64,000 bases of DNA from Saccharibacillus deserti (GTDB taxonomy: Bacteria; Bacillota; Bacilli; Paenibacillales; Paenibacillaceae), in NCBI RefSeq assembly GCF_013618475.1, contig NZ_JABJVN010000001.1, forward strand, positions 1,268,355 through 1,332,354, given 5' to 3'. A program made the position numbers and the translations under genes. The notes beneath the pieces are model-generated. The model made no database searches. It saw only the letters and a list, made by a program, of their open reading frames with translations, and was not told where the DNA came from. This document shows, piece by piece, positions 51,317 to 59,190 of this stretch (positions are counted from its first letter, which is position 1; every line of letters starts with the position of its first letter).

Positions 51317-51700
51317 TCATGAAGACTTTTTCTCCGCCGGGCCGTTCGGCAGATCGTCGCCGGGATACTGCTCCAGATAACCGTCGCTGAGCGCATACCG
51401 GGTGAAGAAAGAAAGATCTTCGCCGATGATCGTCAGATCGAAGATCTTCTGCCCCGTACTTTCCAGACGCAGGTCGTAAGTGCGGATTTCTTCCTCCACA
51501 TCGTCAAGCAGAGTCAAGACAACCTGTCTGACCAATTCCCCATGCTCGTGCAGCAGCCATTCCAGCCGCGCCGGCATCCGATTCTCGATCATTCTGCCGT
51601 AGCAGTAATATTCAATCTCATGGGAGGGCGCGTATTCGATACAGGCGTAACGCTCTGCGCGGCTGCCCGATATGATATAGTCTTTTTGTGCGTGGTCCAT
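51317..51700 (-). CDS. Small acidic hypothetical protein
   Basis: The 127-aa product begins MDHAQKDYIISGSRAERYAC and has a strongly acidic middle (LTLLDDVEEEIRTYDLRLE) and an ending rich in Asp and Pro. It is soluble and unrecognised. Start ATG 51700 has AAAGGGG upstream. It precedes the SUKH gene by 33 bp on the same strand and may share its transcript. Confidence 0.62.
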   Translation of the reverse strand: MDHAQKDYIISGSRAERYACIEYAPSHEIEYYCYGRMIENRMPARLEWLLHEHGELVRQVVLTLLDDVEEEIRTYDLRLESTGQKIFDLTIIGEDLSFFTRYALSDGYLEQYPGDDLPNGPAEKKSS

Positions 51701-51852
51701 ATTCCATTCCCCTTTTGTATGTAAACACCCGGATAGGCGCAGCGCCTGCACAGGCGAGGCATTTCCTTGCCGTTCTTCGTCGGTTGGGCTACAATAATGG
51801 GTGCGCCCGGACGGGCCGAACGACCCAATCCAAGAATTGCGAAGGTGAATCC

Positions 51853-52239
51853 ATGATCGAAATCAAACATTCCAAACTCAGCGGCGGCGAATTTACCCGC
51901 GGCGTATTCGCTACCCGGGATATCGCCAAAGGCGAACTGATCCATGAAGCGCCCGTTGTCGCTTACGACAATGACGACCATGAACATATCGAGAAAACGA
52001 TCCTGGCCGATTATGTATTTGAGTACGGAGCCAACCATACCGCGATTCTGCTAGGTTACGGCAGCCTGCTCAACCATTCCTATACGCCAAATGCGACGTA
52101 CGAGATCAGCTTTGAGAAGCATACCTTCGATTTCTATGCTTACACCGATATCCAAGCAGGCGACGAAATTCTGATCAATTACAACGGCGAAGAAGATTGC
52201 GACGATCCGCTGTGGTTTATGGAAGAAAAGAAGCAGTAA
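51853..52239 (+). CDS. Short SET-domain protein
   Basis: The 128-aa product is a minimal SET domain: GEFTRGVFATRDIAKGELIHEAPVVAY at the start, the pseudoknot-forming LLNHSYTPNATYEIS (NHS motif) and the closing AGDEILINYNGEED with the catalytic Tyr. SET domains transfer methyl groups from SAM to protein Lys; the bacterial target is unknown. The insert and post-SET cysteines are absent, giving about the smallest version of the domain. Start ATG 51853 follows GAAGGTG. Confidence 0.87.
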   Translation: MIEIKHSKLSGGEFTRGVFATRDIAKGELIHEAPVVAYDNDDHEHIEKTILADYVFEYGANHTAILLGYGSLLNHSYTPNATYEISFEKHTFDFYAYTDIQAGDEILINYNGEEDCDDPLWFMEEKKQ

Positions 52240-52679
52240 GGCCGCCTGCTTTGGCACTTTGGCTGCTGTTCCTCTCATTTGGCTCAAAGGCCGCCCTGCG
52301 GGCGGCCAGGCTGTCGAGAAAGTCCTATTCGTTGTAGAATCTCGTCGGCTGCGGGAGAAATTCGTTAGCGGATGCTTCCGATGTGCCTTTCTCCGAAAGG
52401 CTTTAGGTCGCGTGTTGAAATCGGGGAAAAGGATTGAAATTTAGCGGAATTTCCCCGATTTCAAAGGCGAACACTATCGTTCCTCCACTGAATTTCTCCC
52501 TCCGCCTCCTCGTTTCACTCGGAAGCAGACTTTTCTCGACAAATTTGCCGCCCTCCGGGCGGCCTTTTTCCTGTTCTTTCCTCCATCGTAACAAAAGCCC
52601 TTGCCCGAAGGCAAGGACCGAAAACAAACGATTCCGCAGGCGGAAGGCGCGGACACGGCGGAAAACGAATCACGCCGGT
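52240..52679. other. Non-coding stretch with a long inverted-repeat element
   Basis: These 440 bp hold the inverted repeat at 52286-52567 and, at 52598-52615, a small hairpin CCTTGCC-CGAA-GGCAAGG. No convincing coding frame is present. Confidence 0.6.
52286..52567. repeat. 282-bp long inverted repeat, candidate non-autonomous mobile element or structured RNA
   Basis: The two halves are imperfect reverse complements. Matching blocks are AAAGGCCGCCC with GGGCGGCCTTT at the ends (52286-52296, 52557-52567), GTCGAGAAAGTC with GACTTTTCTCGAC, GGGAGAAATTC (52353-52363) with GAATTTCTCCC (52490-52500), and a perfect 15-bp TTGAAATCGGGGAAA (52415-52429) with its complement (52450-52464). Each end is itself a small GC palindrome. 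Confidence 0.85.
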
Positions 52680-53315
52680 TTACGAATCCGTACGTTTCGC
52701 TTCCACGGCAAAACGCAGTACCGTTTTGCGTTTCTCGGGCACGGTTTTTCTCGGATCCGACAAATAAATCTCCCGGTGCAGCTTGCTTTTGCGTGTCCAT
52801 CCGTTTTCTTCGCAGAACGCTTCCATCCGGGCAAAGCTGGCGGGCTCGTCTTCGAATCTGCCGAGATGCATCATCTGGCAGCTCGGTCCGTCTTCCAAGG
52901 TTTCAAAACGCAGGTCGTCCAGTCTCGGATTGGGCTTTTTTTTCTTCGTTTGTTCGAAGAAACGCACGTATTGTTCCGGGGTCAGAAAATCCGGCTGACG
53001 GATCATGATCTTGAACTTCAGATTGCTTTTGTCCGTCGAAGGTTTCGTATGGTCGACCAGATCCCAGATCCCTTCCAGCGGGAACACGGTGTATTCGTAG
53101 TAACCGGCCGGCACGTTGTCGCTTTTGTAGGACATTTTTACCGCATAAGTCACGCTGTACAGAGCTCCGGTCGTTTCGGCGAAAGGAGCTGCGTTCGGAT
53201 CGCCGGTTCCTTCGATCGAGATAAAAGGCATGGAGGGCACATCAATGATTTCGGGCACGGTTTTGGGACCATAAAAAGCCTTGTAGTCTTTTTTGTAATC
53301 GATTTTTCCGCTCAT
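52680..53315 (-). CDS. GyrI-like small-molecule-binding protein
   Basis: The 211-aa protein belongs to the GyrI-like/SOUL-type family without a DNA-binding domain: KIDYKKDYKAFYGPKTVPEIIDVPSMPFISIEGTGDPN, YYEYTVFPLEGIWDL, RLDDLRFETLEDG and KLHREIYLSDPRKTVPEKRKTVLRFAV at the end. Such proteins bind hydrophobic small molecules. Start ATG 53315 follows GAGAGGAAA. It is 19 bp downstream of an ATPase gene. Confidence 0.88.
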   Translation of the reverse strand: MSGKIDYKKDYKAFYGPKTVPEIIDVPSMPFISIEGTGDPNAAPFAETTGALYSVTYAVKMSYKSDNVPAGYYEYTVFPLEGIWDLVDHTKPSTDKSNLKFKIMIRQPDFLTPEQYVRFFEQTKKKKPNPRLDDLRFETLEDGPSCQMMHLGRFEDEPASFARMEAFCEENGWTRKSKLHREIYLSDPRKTVPEKRKTVLRFAVEAKRTDS

Positions 53316-53334
53316 CCCATTTCCTCTCTTCCGC

Positions 53335-54012
53335 TTATTCCGAATTTGTTGAAAAAGGATTTGGCCTGCCGCCCGGATACGCCGGATTCGCAGCCAGCCA
53401 GTTCACCATAAAGTCGAACAGCTCAAGCGAATACCGATGATCGTTCCGGCTCCCCGGCAGACTTTGTTCAATCTGCGCGACGTTGCTCTCGATATCGACC
53501 GATTCGATAAACTGCACAAGGCCCGGACAGAACCCGTTCAACGCGCGGAAATACCGCTGCTGCGGTTCGATAAAGGTCAGGTTCAGTTCGAATCCTCTTC
53601 GCTGGCGGGCCCGATCTCCGGCCTTCCGCTCTCTTAATCGGGATTCGGGTGCCGACAGCAGAAAATAGGTGTCGGGAAACCCGATTTTTTGCCTAGCGAA
53701 CAGCGGCCGGTAGAACGCTTCGACAAATGCCAGGCTCTGTCCGTCGAACAAGGTGAAATCGAAGGCCCAGTTATACCAGAACGGCTGAAACAAATCGATA
53801 TCGATCACGACCTGCCGCTTCGGTTCTTTCTGCAGTGCCATCTTCCAGCGGTCCGCCTGACGTTCGAAAAACCATTCGGGGTATTCCGGGTCCGGCTTTT
53901 CCCACAGCATCGCGATTTCGGGAATATGTAAAGCTCCGCTGCGGGCCGCGAAAGCTGCCGAAGTCGTCGTTTTGCCGGCTGCGCTCGCTCCTTCAATACT
54001 GATCATCGTCAT
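53335..54012 (-). CDS. P-loop ATPase/kinase-like protein
   Basis: The 225-aa product has a Walker A (MISIEGASAAGKTTTSAAFA, residues 3-22) and a deoxynucleoside-kinase-like layout with DIDLFQPFWYNWAFDF and Arg-rich SRLRERKAGDRARQRRGFELN that resembles a lid. It probably phosphorylates a small molecule; the substrate is unknown. Start ATG 54012 has AGGAGA upstream. The DUF1569 gene ends 25 bp before it. Confidence 0.82.
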   Translation of the reverse strand: MTMISIEGASAAGKTTTSAAFAARSGALHIPEIAMLWEKPDPEYPEWFFERQADRWKMALQKEPKRQVVIDIDLFQPFWYNWAFDFTLFDGQSLAFVEAFYRPLFARQKIGFPDTYFLLSAPESRLRERKAGDRARQRRGFELNLTFIEPQQRYFRALNGFCPGLVQFIESVDIESNVAQIEQSLPGSRNDHRYSLELFDFMVNWLAANPAYPGGRPNPFSTNSE

Positions 54013-54037
54013 CTTGGTTCTCCTTGCCATTCCTCGT

Positions 54038-54487
54038 TTACGTGCCAAACTGCTTCAAATGATGGTCCAGATGTTTGTACAAGCCTTTGCCCCATTCCTC
54101 GGCCGACAGCCGGCCGAAGAACGGATGCATCTGCTTTTCGCAGGACTGCGGTCCTTTTTCTCCGAGGCGCTCGATCTGCCGCAGCAGCCGTTCTTTCTCG
54201 GGATTGAACTCCCGCTCTCCGTCCATTAGAATCGCCGGAATAGTGGACATATTCAGAGGAAGAGGCTTGTCGTTGTAGAACACCGGTTTGGCAAATCTGC
54301 CGATCACCCGCCCCAGCCCGCTTCGCGAAGCCGTCAGTTCGCCTGTCGCAATGTCTTGAAAAGCGGAGCAGTGCGCCAGCATCTGTGCCGGATTCATCTT
54401 GCCCCAGAGCGGCCGAGCATCCGGGCTCAGCCGCCCAATCCGCAGCCGGATTTCCTGCATGGCCGAAGATTCGAATAGATTGTTCAT
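54038..54487 (-). CDS. DUF1569 (DinB-like) protein
   Basis: The 149-aa protein matches DUF1569: RLSPDARPLWGKMNPAQMLAHCSAFQDIATGEL, where MxxHC provides the first metal His, HPFFGRLSAEEWGKGLYKHLDHHLKQF with the closing His pair. It is a four-helix metal-binding protein of the DinB superfamily with unknown activity. Start ATG 54487 follows AAAGGAGC. Confidence 0.88.
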   Translation of the reverse strand: MNNLFESSAMQEIRLRIGRLSPDARPLWGKMNPAQMLAHCSAFQDIATGELTASRSGLGRVIGRFAKPVFYNDKPLPLNMSTIPAILMDGEREFNPEKERLLRQIERLGEKGPQSCEKQMHPFFGRLSAEEWGKGLYKHLDHHLKQFGT

Positions 54488-54579
54488 CCCACAGCTCCTT
54501 TCTAAAAACACCCAACAAGTGTTCCCATTATCATAATTCGCCGGATTCCAGAAATATCCTTCCGGCTCGGAGCCAAATT

Positions 54580-54612
54580 AAAAAAATGACCTGCAGCTTT
54601 GCACAGGTCATT
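54580..54612 (-). terminator. Terminator of the lyase-dehydrogenase operon
   Basis: ATGACCTG (54586-54593) pairs with CAGGTCAT (54604-54611), followed on the minus strand by six or more T. It lies 21 bp past the SGNH hydrolase stop. Confidence 0.87.
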
Positions 54613-54632
54613 CGCTCTGCCTTTAGCAGCTT

Positions 54633-55283
54633 TCAGTCCCACCGATAACCGACCGCTTGCAGCCATTCTCTGGCGATAATCATATGTCCGGTCTGCGAAG
54701 GGTGAACCCGGTCCGCGGCCAGTTCCAGGGAATAATGATGCTCCAGGTAACGGTCGAACGCGGATTGAATATCGACGAACCTGGTGCCCTGCCGCTCGCC
54801 GATCCGCTTCACGGCGGCCCCGTATGCCAGACTCATCTGCCGAAGAACATCATCCGGGCTGCTCTCGATGAAGAAAGGGGTCATAAGCAGAATCTCACGT
54901 ACGCCCGAAACTTTGGCTTCCTCAACCAGCTTCTCAAGCGTCTCTTCGTACTCGCCCAGCGAAACATGGCTTTCCGTCAGCATAGGGCGGTTATAGTGCC
55001 TCAACATATCGTTGATGCCGATCATGATCGACACCCAGTCCGGCCGCAGGCCGATCACGTCGGACTGCCAGCGTTCCCGAAGTTCGCGTACGGTATTGGC
55101 GCTGACGCCCATATTGACCATACGCAGGTTCAACTTGGGATAGGTCGAATCGAGCAGAGCCTGGATCTGGGAGACGTAACCGCTGCCCAGCGCGTCTCCT
55201 TTGCCTTCCCCTACCGGACGCATGCGCCCACAGTCGGTAATCGAATCGCCGATCATCACCAGCTTGGTTCCCGGAGGGATCAT
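54633..55283 (-). CDS. SGNH/GDSL hydrolase (probable carbohydrate deacylase)
   Basis: The 216-aa protein has all four SGNH blocks: VMIGDSITDCGRM (nucleophile Ser13), NMGVSANTVRELRERW (block II Gly), WVSIMIGINDMLRH (block III Asn) and DRVHPSQTGHMIIA (block V Asp and His). Length and block spacing fit acetylxylan-esterase-like, rhamnogalacturonan-acetylesterase-like cytoplasmic enzymes. It overlaps the preceding dehydrogenase gene by 4 bp (ATGA), so it is translationally coupled and likely removes acetyl groups from the operon's sugar substrate. Confidence 0.9.
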   Translation of the reverse strand: MIPPGTKLVMIGDSITDCGRMRPVGEGKGDALGSGYVSQIQALLDSTYPKLNLRMVNMGVSANTVRELRERWQSDVIGLRPDWVSIMIGINDMLRHYNRPMLTESHVSLGEYEETLEKLVEEAKVSGVREILLMTPFFIESSPDDVLRQMSLAYGAAVKRIGERQGTRFVDIQSAFDRYLEHHYSLELAADRVHPSQTGHMIIAREWLQAVGYRWD

Positions 55284-56308
55284 GGATGGGCCGGTTCGGC
55301 GACCGACACCCAGGCTCCTTCCTGCGAAGCGGAAGCCGCTTCCGCCCGGATCACCGCCAATGTGGCGGCTGTACTCTCGGGCGTGCAGACCGTAATCGGC
55401 CGATCGCTCAGCACGGCGTTCAGGAAATAGACCAGTTCGCCGTAGTAGCCGCTGTCCGCCGAAAGCTCGGGGACGAAGCCCGGTCCGTCATTGGGATTCA
55501 CGGTCACATCCGCACCGTCGAACTGAATATTGGCACGCTCAAAGTTTACCCGATATCCCATATAGAAGCCGAAATCCCCTTCAAGTGTCCAGTCCGCTTG
55601 AGCATTGATGACTTTGCCGTCGGGATAATAATAATGACTGGAGACGATGTCGCTGCCGGCTCCTTGAATCACGTTCCGTCCCAGCGTCGATACGCGCTTC
55701 GGGCTTCCGAACAGGTATTGAATCATGTCGGTATCGTGAATATGCATATCCAGCAGACACCCGCCGCTCAGCTTCTCGTCCAGAAACCATCCCTGTGGAG
55801 CCCCCGATCCCCGATAGAAATACCCCTGGGTGACAGCTCCGTAACGGCGGTCTTCGACGCACTGCTTCAGATACGCATAGCCTGGCCAAAACCGCAGACA
55901 CTGACCGATCATCAGCTTTTTTCCGGTTCTGGCGGCGGTCTCGACCATTCGTCCGGCCTCTTCCGCATTCAGCGCCATCGGCTTCTCGCACATCACATGA
56001 TACCCTTTTTCCATCAGGATACAGCTCATCTCGGCATGCAGGTAAGTGGGCACGGCCAGATCGATCATGTCCAGCTCCTCGTCTGCAATCATCCGCTCGA
56101 AATGATCGTACAGCCGGTACGGAGTCAAGTCGTAGACTTCCTGCAAAGTAGACATATTCCCGCCGGCTTTGGCATTTTTCAACTCGTCGATCCGAATATC
56201 GCAGATCGCGTTCAACGAAACAGGAAGACCTTCCGCAATCAGACGGGTGTAGTTATCGAAGTGCATACGACCCATGAATCCGAATCCGATTAATCCAATT
56301 TTCAACAT
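55280..56308 (-). CDS. Gfo/Idh/MocA-family dehydrogenase (fourth of the operon)
   Basis: The 342-aa protein has the NAD(P)-binding IGLIGFGFMGRMHFDNY at the start, the signature CEKPMALNAEEAGRM (MCEKP, where Lys is catalytic) and the LLDMHIHDTDMIQYLFG His segment of the C-terminal domain. Members oxidise or reduce a hydroxyl of sugars such as inositol, glucose or glycosides. Start ATG 56308 follows AGGAGG. It overlaps the SGNH hydrolase gene by 4 bp at its end. Confidence 0.9.
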   Translation of the reverse strand: MLKIGLIGFGFMGRMHFDNYTRLIAEGLPVSLNAICDIRIDELKNAKAGGNMSTLQEVYDLTPYRLYDHFERMIADEELDMIDLAVPTYLHAEMSCILMEKGYHVMCEKPMALNAEEAGRMVETAARTGKKLMIGQCLRFWPGYAYLKQCVEDRRYGAVTQGYFYRGSGAPQGWFLDEKLSGGCLLDMHIHDTDMIQYLFGSPKRVSTLGRNVIQGAGSDIVSSHYYYPDGKVINAQADWTLEGDFGFYMGYRVNFERANIQFDGADVTVNPNDGPGFVPELSADSGYYGELVYFLNAVLSDRPITVCTPESTAATLAVIRAEAASASQEGAWVSVAEPAHP

Positions 56309-56344
56309 AAGCCGGAGTCCTCCTAATTGAGCTTGATCAAAAAA

Positions 56345-57193
56345 TTACAGGGAGCCGCGCCCCAAGATCGCATTCATCGAAGCCGACGTATTGGAAATGA
56401 TCTGCTCGGCATGGTGCACGTAGTTCGGGATCATCTCGGCCGTCGCGTATCCGTCGTAGCCGATATCGCGGAGTGCCGCCATGACGGCCGGATAATCCAC
56501 ATTGCCCGCAAGCAGATCGACAAATCCGTGCAGCCCGCCCGCTTGACGCCGATAGTCTTTGAAATGGACTTTCTTGATCCGGCTGCCCAGTATGCGTACC
56601 CACTGCTCGGGATAGCCGGAATGGACAACATTGCCGACATCGAAATAGGAACCGACAAACTCCGACCCGATCGAATCGATAAATTGGCGCATCTCCAGCG
56701 GCGAGAGCAGGAACTTGTTCCAGACGTTTTCGATTCCGATCGCGACGCCTGTCTGACGGGCCAAGGGAGCCAGACTGCCCACCGCTTCCTGGGCACGCTC
56801 ATAGGCTTTGTCGTAATCGACAACTTCGGAGCCCGGAATAAAGTCTACGCCGACCGCTCCGGGAATGACCAGAATCGTATCCGCTCCCAGAGCTGCGGCC
56901 GTCTCCAGCTGCTTCCTGCCGATCTCGACGGCTCTCGTCCGGGTCGTCTCCGATTCGCTGGTCATCGAATAGGACCAGTACAATCCCGTCGCCAAGCCGC
57001 TGATCTCAAGTCCCAGCTCTTCGATCTGTCTGCGCAGCGTCAGTACCTCGCGCTCGCTGCTCTCAAGCCCCAATTCCCCGGATTCGTTCAGCGACAGCTC
57101 GATCCCGTCGAATCCGGCTTTTTGGGCCAATACCGCACACTCCAGAATCGGTTTGCCTTCCGGAAACGACCAGATATTGATGCCTTTTTTCAT
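56345..57193 (-). CDS. TIM-barrel sugar phosphate isomerase/epimerase-like protein
   Basis: The 282-aa product is an AP-endonuclease-2-type TIM barrel (COG1082): FDGIELSLNESGELGLES, IGIENVWNKFLLSPLEMRQFIDSI, GSYFDVGNVVHSGYPEQWVRIL and KKVHFKDYRR contain the expected Glu, Asp and His metal ligands. Related enzymes isomerise or epimerise sugars, and some with Gfo/Idh/MocA partners catalyse elimination from 3-keto glycosides. Start ATG 57193 lies 7 nt after GGAGG; an ATG 6 bp earlier is too close. It sits between two dehydrogenase genes. Confidence 0.88.
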   Translation of the reverse strand: MKKGINIWSFPEGKPILECAVLAQKAGFDGIELSLNESGELGLESSEREVLTLRRQIEELGLEISGLATGLYWSYSMTSESETTRTRAVEIGRKQLETAAALGADTILVIPGAVGVDFIPGSEVVDYDKAYERAQEAVGSLAPLARQTGVAIGIENVWNKFLLSPLEMRQFIDSIGSEFVGSYFDVGNVVHSGYPEQWVRILGSRIKKVHFKDYRRQAGGLHGFVDLLAGNVDYPAVMAALRDIGYDGYATAEMIPNYVHHAEQIISNTSASMNAILGRGSL

Positions 57194-57217
57194 GTCCATT
57201 CCTCCAACCGTCCGATT

Positions 57218-58339
57218 TTAATCCCAATCGATTGCGCAGAAGCGGCCGTTTTCCGCGGATTCATTGGCTTTGAGGCACAGCAGCGCGCTCAGCAGTCCGT
57301 CATCCAGGGTAGTCGTCGAAGACGCTTCCCCGCGCAGCACTTTCAGATAATTGTCGACCAGCCGCTGATCGCCTCCGCCGTGACCGTCGTAAGCTTCCAA
57401 ATCGAGCTTGTGCGTTTCTACCCGTGGTTCGTGATGCATGAATACGTTTAGCTCGCCTGTGTACCAGTCGAATTCCAGTGTCCCTTTGTACCCGAGCAGA
57501 CGCGCCCCTCTCTTGGCGGCTCCCCGGCGCGCGAAGAAATTCTGCGAATAATTCACATGCATGCCCGATTCGTAGCGGATCAGGGCGCTTCCGGAATCTT
57601 CATTGCCGGTATCTTCGGCAAAGCAGCAGTATTCGCCGTATTCATGATAAAGCGCGCTGTCCGGGCAGGTTCGGTTCTCCTCGCAGTCCCGACACATTAG
57701 CTTCGCAGGTTTGTTTCCCGTGAAGATCCGTTTGGACTTCATGGCGCAGACCGCCGTCGGCTTCAGGCCAAGCAGATAGTTGATATAATCGAAGTCATGC
57801 GTCGCTTTTTGCAGAAACAGCCCTCCGGAAATCCGTTCGTCGCGGTACCAATTCTGATAGTAAACCGCTCCGTAAGGAACGTTGTTGACCGCCTGCACAT
57901 GTTCGACGGTCCCGATTTTCCCCGAATCGACGATCTCTTTGGCCAGCTTGACGAGCGGCGTATTCCGAAGCGGAAAAGAAACGACCACCTTGGACCGCGA
58001 AGCTTCATAGCCTGCTTTCAATCTGGCCAGATCGGCATAGGTCGTTGCGACCGGCTTTTCCAAAAACAGCGTCAAATCGCGTTCCAATACTTTCAGAGCC
58101 ATTTCGGTGTGCAGATCGCAGCGGGTTCCGATCACGACCCCGTCCAGTTCGGCTTCATTCAGCATATCGTCCGCCCGCTCATAAAACGCGATCGATCCGG
58201 CCTGCTCCCCAAGCTGCTCTTGAAGCGCTTCCCGCCGCGGGTCCGCAATCGCGACCACGCGGCTGCCGGGATCAAGCTCGGGGATATGGCTCATCAGACT
58301 GCTGATCCGAACCCCGTAGCCGATTACGCCGATTCTCAT
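57218..58339 (-). CDS. Gfo/Idh/MocA-family dehydrogenase with a Cys-rich insert
   Basis: The 373-aa protein has the nucleotide-binding MRIGVIGYGVRISSLMSHI, GVVIGTRCDLHTEMALKVLERDLTLFLEKPVAT with the catalytic EKP, and the C-terminal His segment ATHDFDYINYLLG. A Cys-rich loop, MCRDCEENRTCPDSALYHEYGEYCC (about residues 213-237), is inserted in the second domain; the same insert occurs in a known subset of this family and may bind metal. Start ATG 58339 follows GGGAGGAGG and overlaps the stop of the preceding gene by 4 bp. Confidence 0.9.
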   Translation of the reverse strand: MRIGVIGYGVRISSLMSHIPELDPGSRVVAIADPRREALQEQLGEQAGSIAFYERADDMLNEAELDGVVIGTRCDLHTEMALKVLERDLTLFLEKPVATTYADLARLKAGYEASRSKVVVSFPLRNTPLVKLAKEIVDSGKIGTVEHVQAVNNVPYGAVYYQNWYRDERISGGLFLQKATHDFDYINYLLGLKPTAVCAMKSKRIFTGNKPAKLMCRDCEENRTCPDSALYHEYGEYCCFAEDTGNEDSGSALIRYESGMHVNYSQNFFARRGAAKRGARLLGYKGTLEFDWYTGELNVFMHHEPRVETHKLDLEAYDGHGGGDQRLVDNYLKVLRGEASSTTTLDDGLLSALLCLKANESAENGRFCAIDWD

Positions 58340-59190
58340 CGAGCGGCCTCCTCCCGAACCGGCAGATCGACCCATTGATAAGGCGTCTGCGCGGCTTGGC
58401 TGCCATACTCGATCAACGTCATGATCAGAATCGTTTCTTCCGCCCGAACCGAAGGGGTACCGGTATCAAAGAAACGCAGCAGGTCTGCGATAAAAGCGGC
58501 AAAGAAGTCGGCTTCCGCCGTAAATCTGGCGGATTCTCCGTTTTTGTACTGCAGCGTCAGCAGAAACGGACTGTTCTGAATATGAAGAAGCGCCGCCTGT
58601 CTTCCATCTTCGTAATCGACCAGCAGGGAAGGAGCAAGTTTGGTCCCTACGGACATCACCCGTCTGGCTCCGATGCCCATCAGGGATACGATCGGCTCAA
58701 TCTGGTGAACGGCATAATTGGAATATTGACCCGGCCCCTGGCTGAATACCGTATCGATCTCCCTGCCCCGGGCTTCCGCATATTCGGGAGCAAACCGCAG
58801 AGCCGAAGAAGAATACAGCGGCGTTTGATGGTTCGCCGCCCGCTCGAACATCCGAAGCGCGGTGCCCCGGTCGGGAGCGAATGTCTTGTCGACATAGGTC
58901 GGCTTCCCGGATTCCAGCGCAAGCCGGGACAGTTCTTCGTGAAATTCCGGATGATCGGGCGACAGAACGATCAGGTAATCGCTGCTGTCGATCACCTCCT
59001 GAATCGTAGACAGCAGCTCGATGCCGCTGCCTTGGCACCAGTCGGCATTGGTCTTCCCGGTGGGCGAATCGATTTTGCCGTAGGCGCACGTTACTTTAAA
59101 GGTGCCGCCGGACGCCTGCTCGATCCAGCCCGGGTAGTGATTGGCATGCCACTCGTCGAGAAAATAGTCGATGAATCCGATTCTTTTCAT
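58336..59190 (-). CDS. Divergent Gfo/Idh/MocA-like oxidoreductase lacking key motifs
   Basis: The 284-aa product has the two-domain outline of the family, but the first strand loop reads MKRIGFIDYFLDEWHANHYPGW with no GxGxxG, and the EKP position reads YVDKTFAPDRG. The catalytic His segment is YAVHQIEPIVSLMG. So it may bind another nucleotide weakly, use its own chemistry, or act as a partner subunit. Start ATG 59190 follows GGAGG. It overlaps its neighbours by 4 bp on both sides, so production is tightly coupled to two intact dehydrogenases. Confidence 0.83.
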   Translation of the reverse strand: MKRIGFIDYFLDEWHANHYPGWIEQASGGTFKVTCAYGKIDSPTGKTNADWCQGSGIELLSTIQEVIDSSDYLIVLSPDHPEFHEELSRLALESGKPTYVDKTFAPDRGTALRMFERAANHQTPLYSSSALRFAPEYAEARGREIDTVFSQGPGQYSNYAVHQIEPIVSLMGIGARRVMSVGTKLAPSLLVDYEDGRQAALLHIQNSPFLLTLQYKNGESARFTAEADFFAAFIADLLRFFDTGTPSVRAEETILIMTLIEYGSQAAQTPYQWVDLPVREEAAR

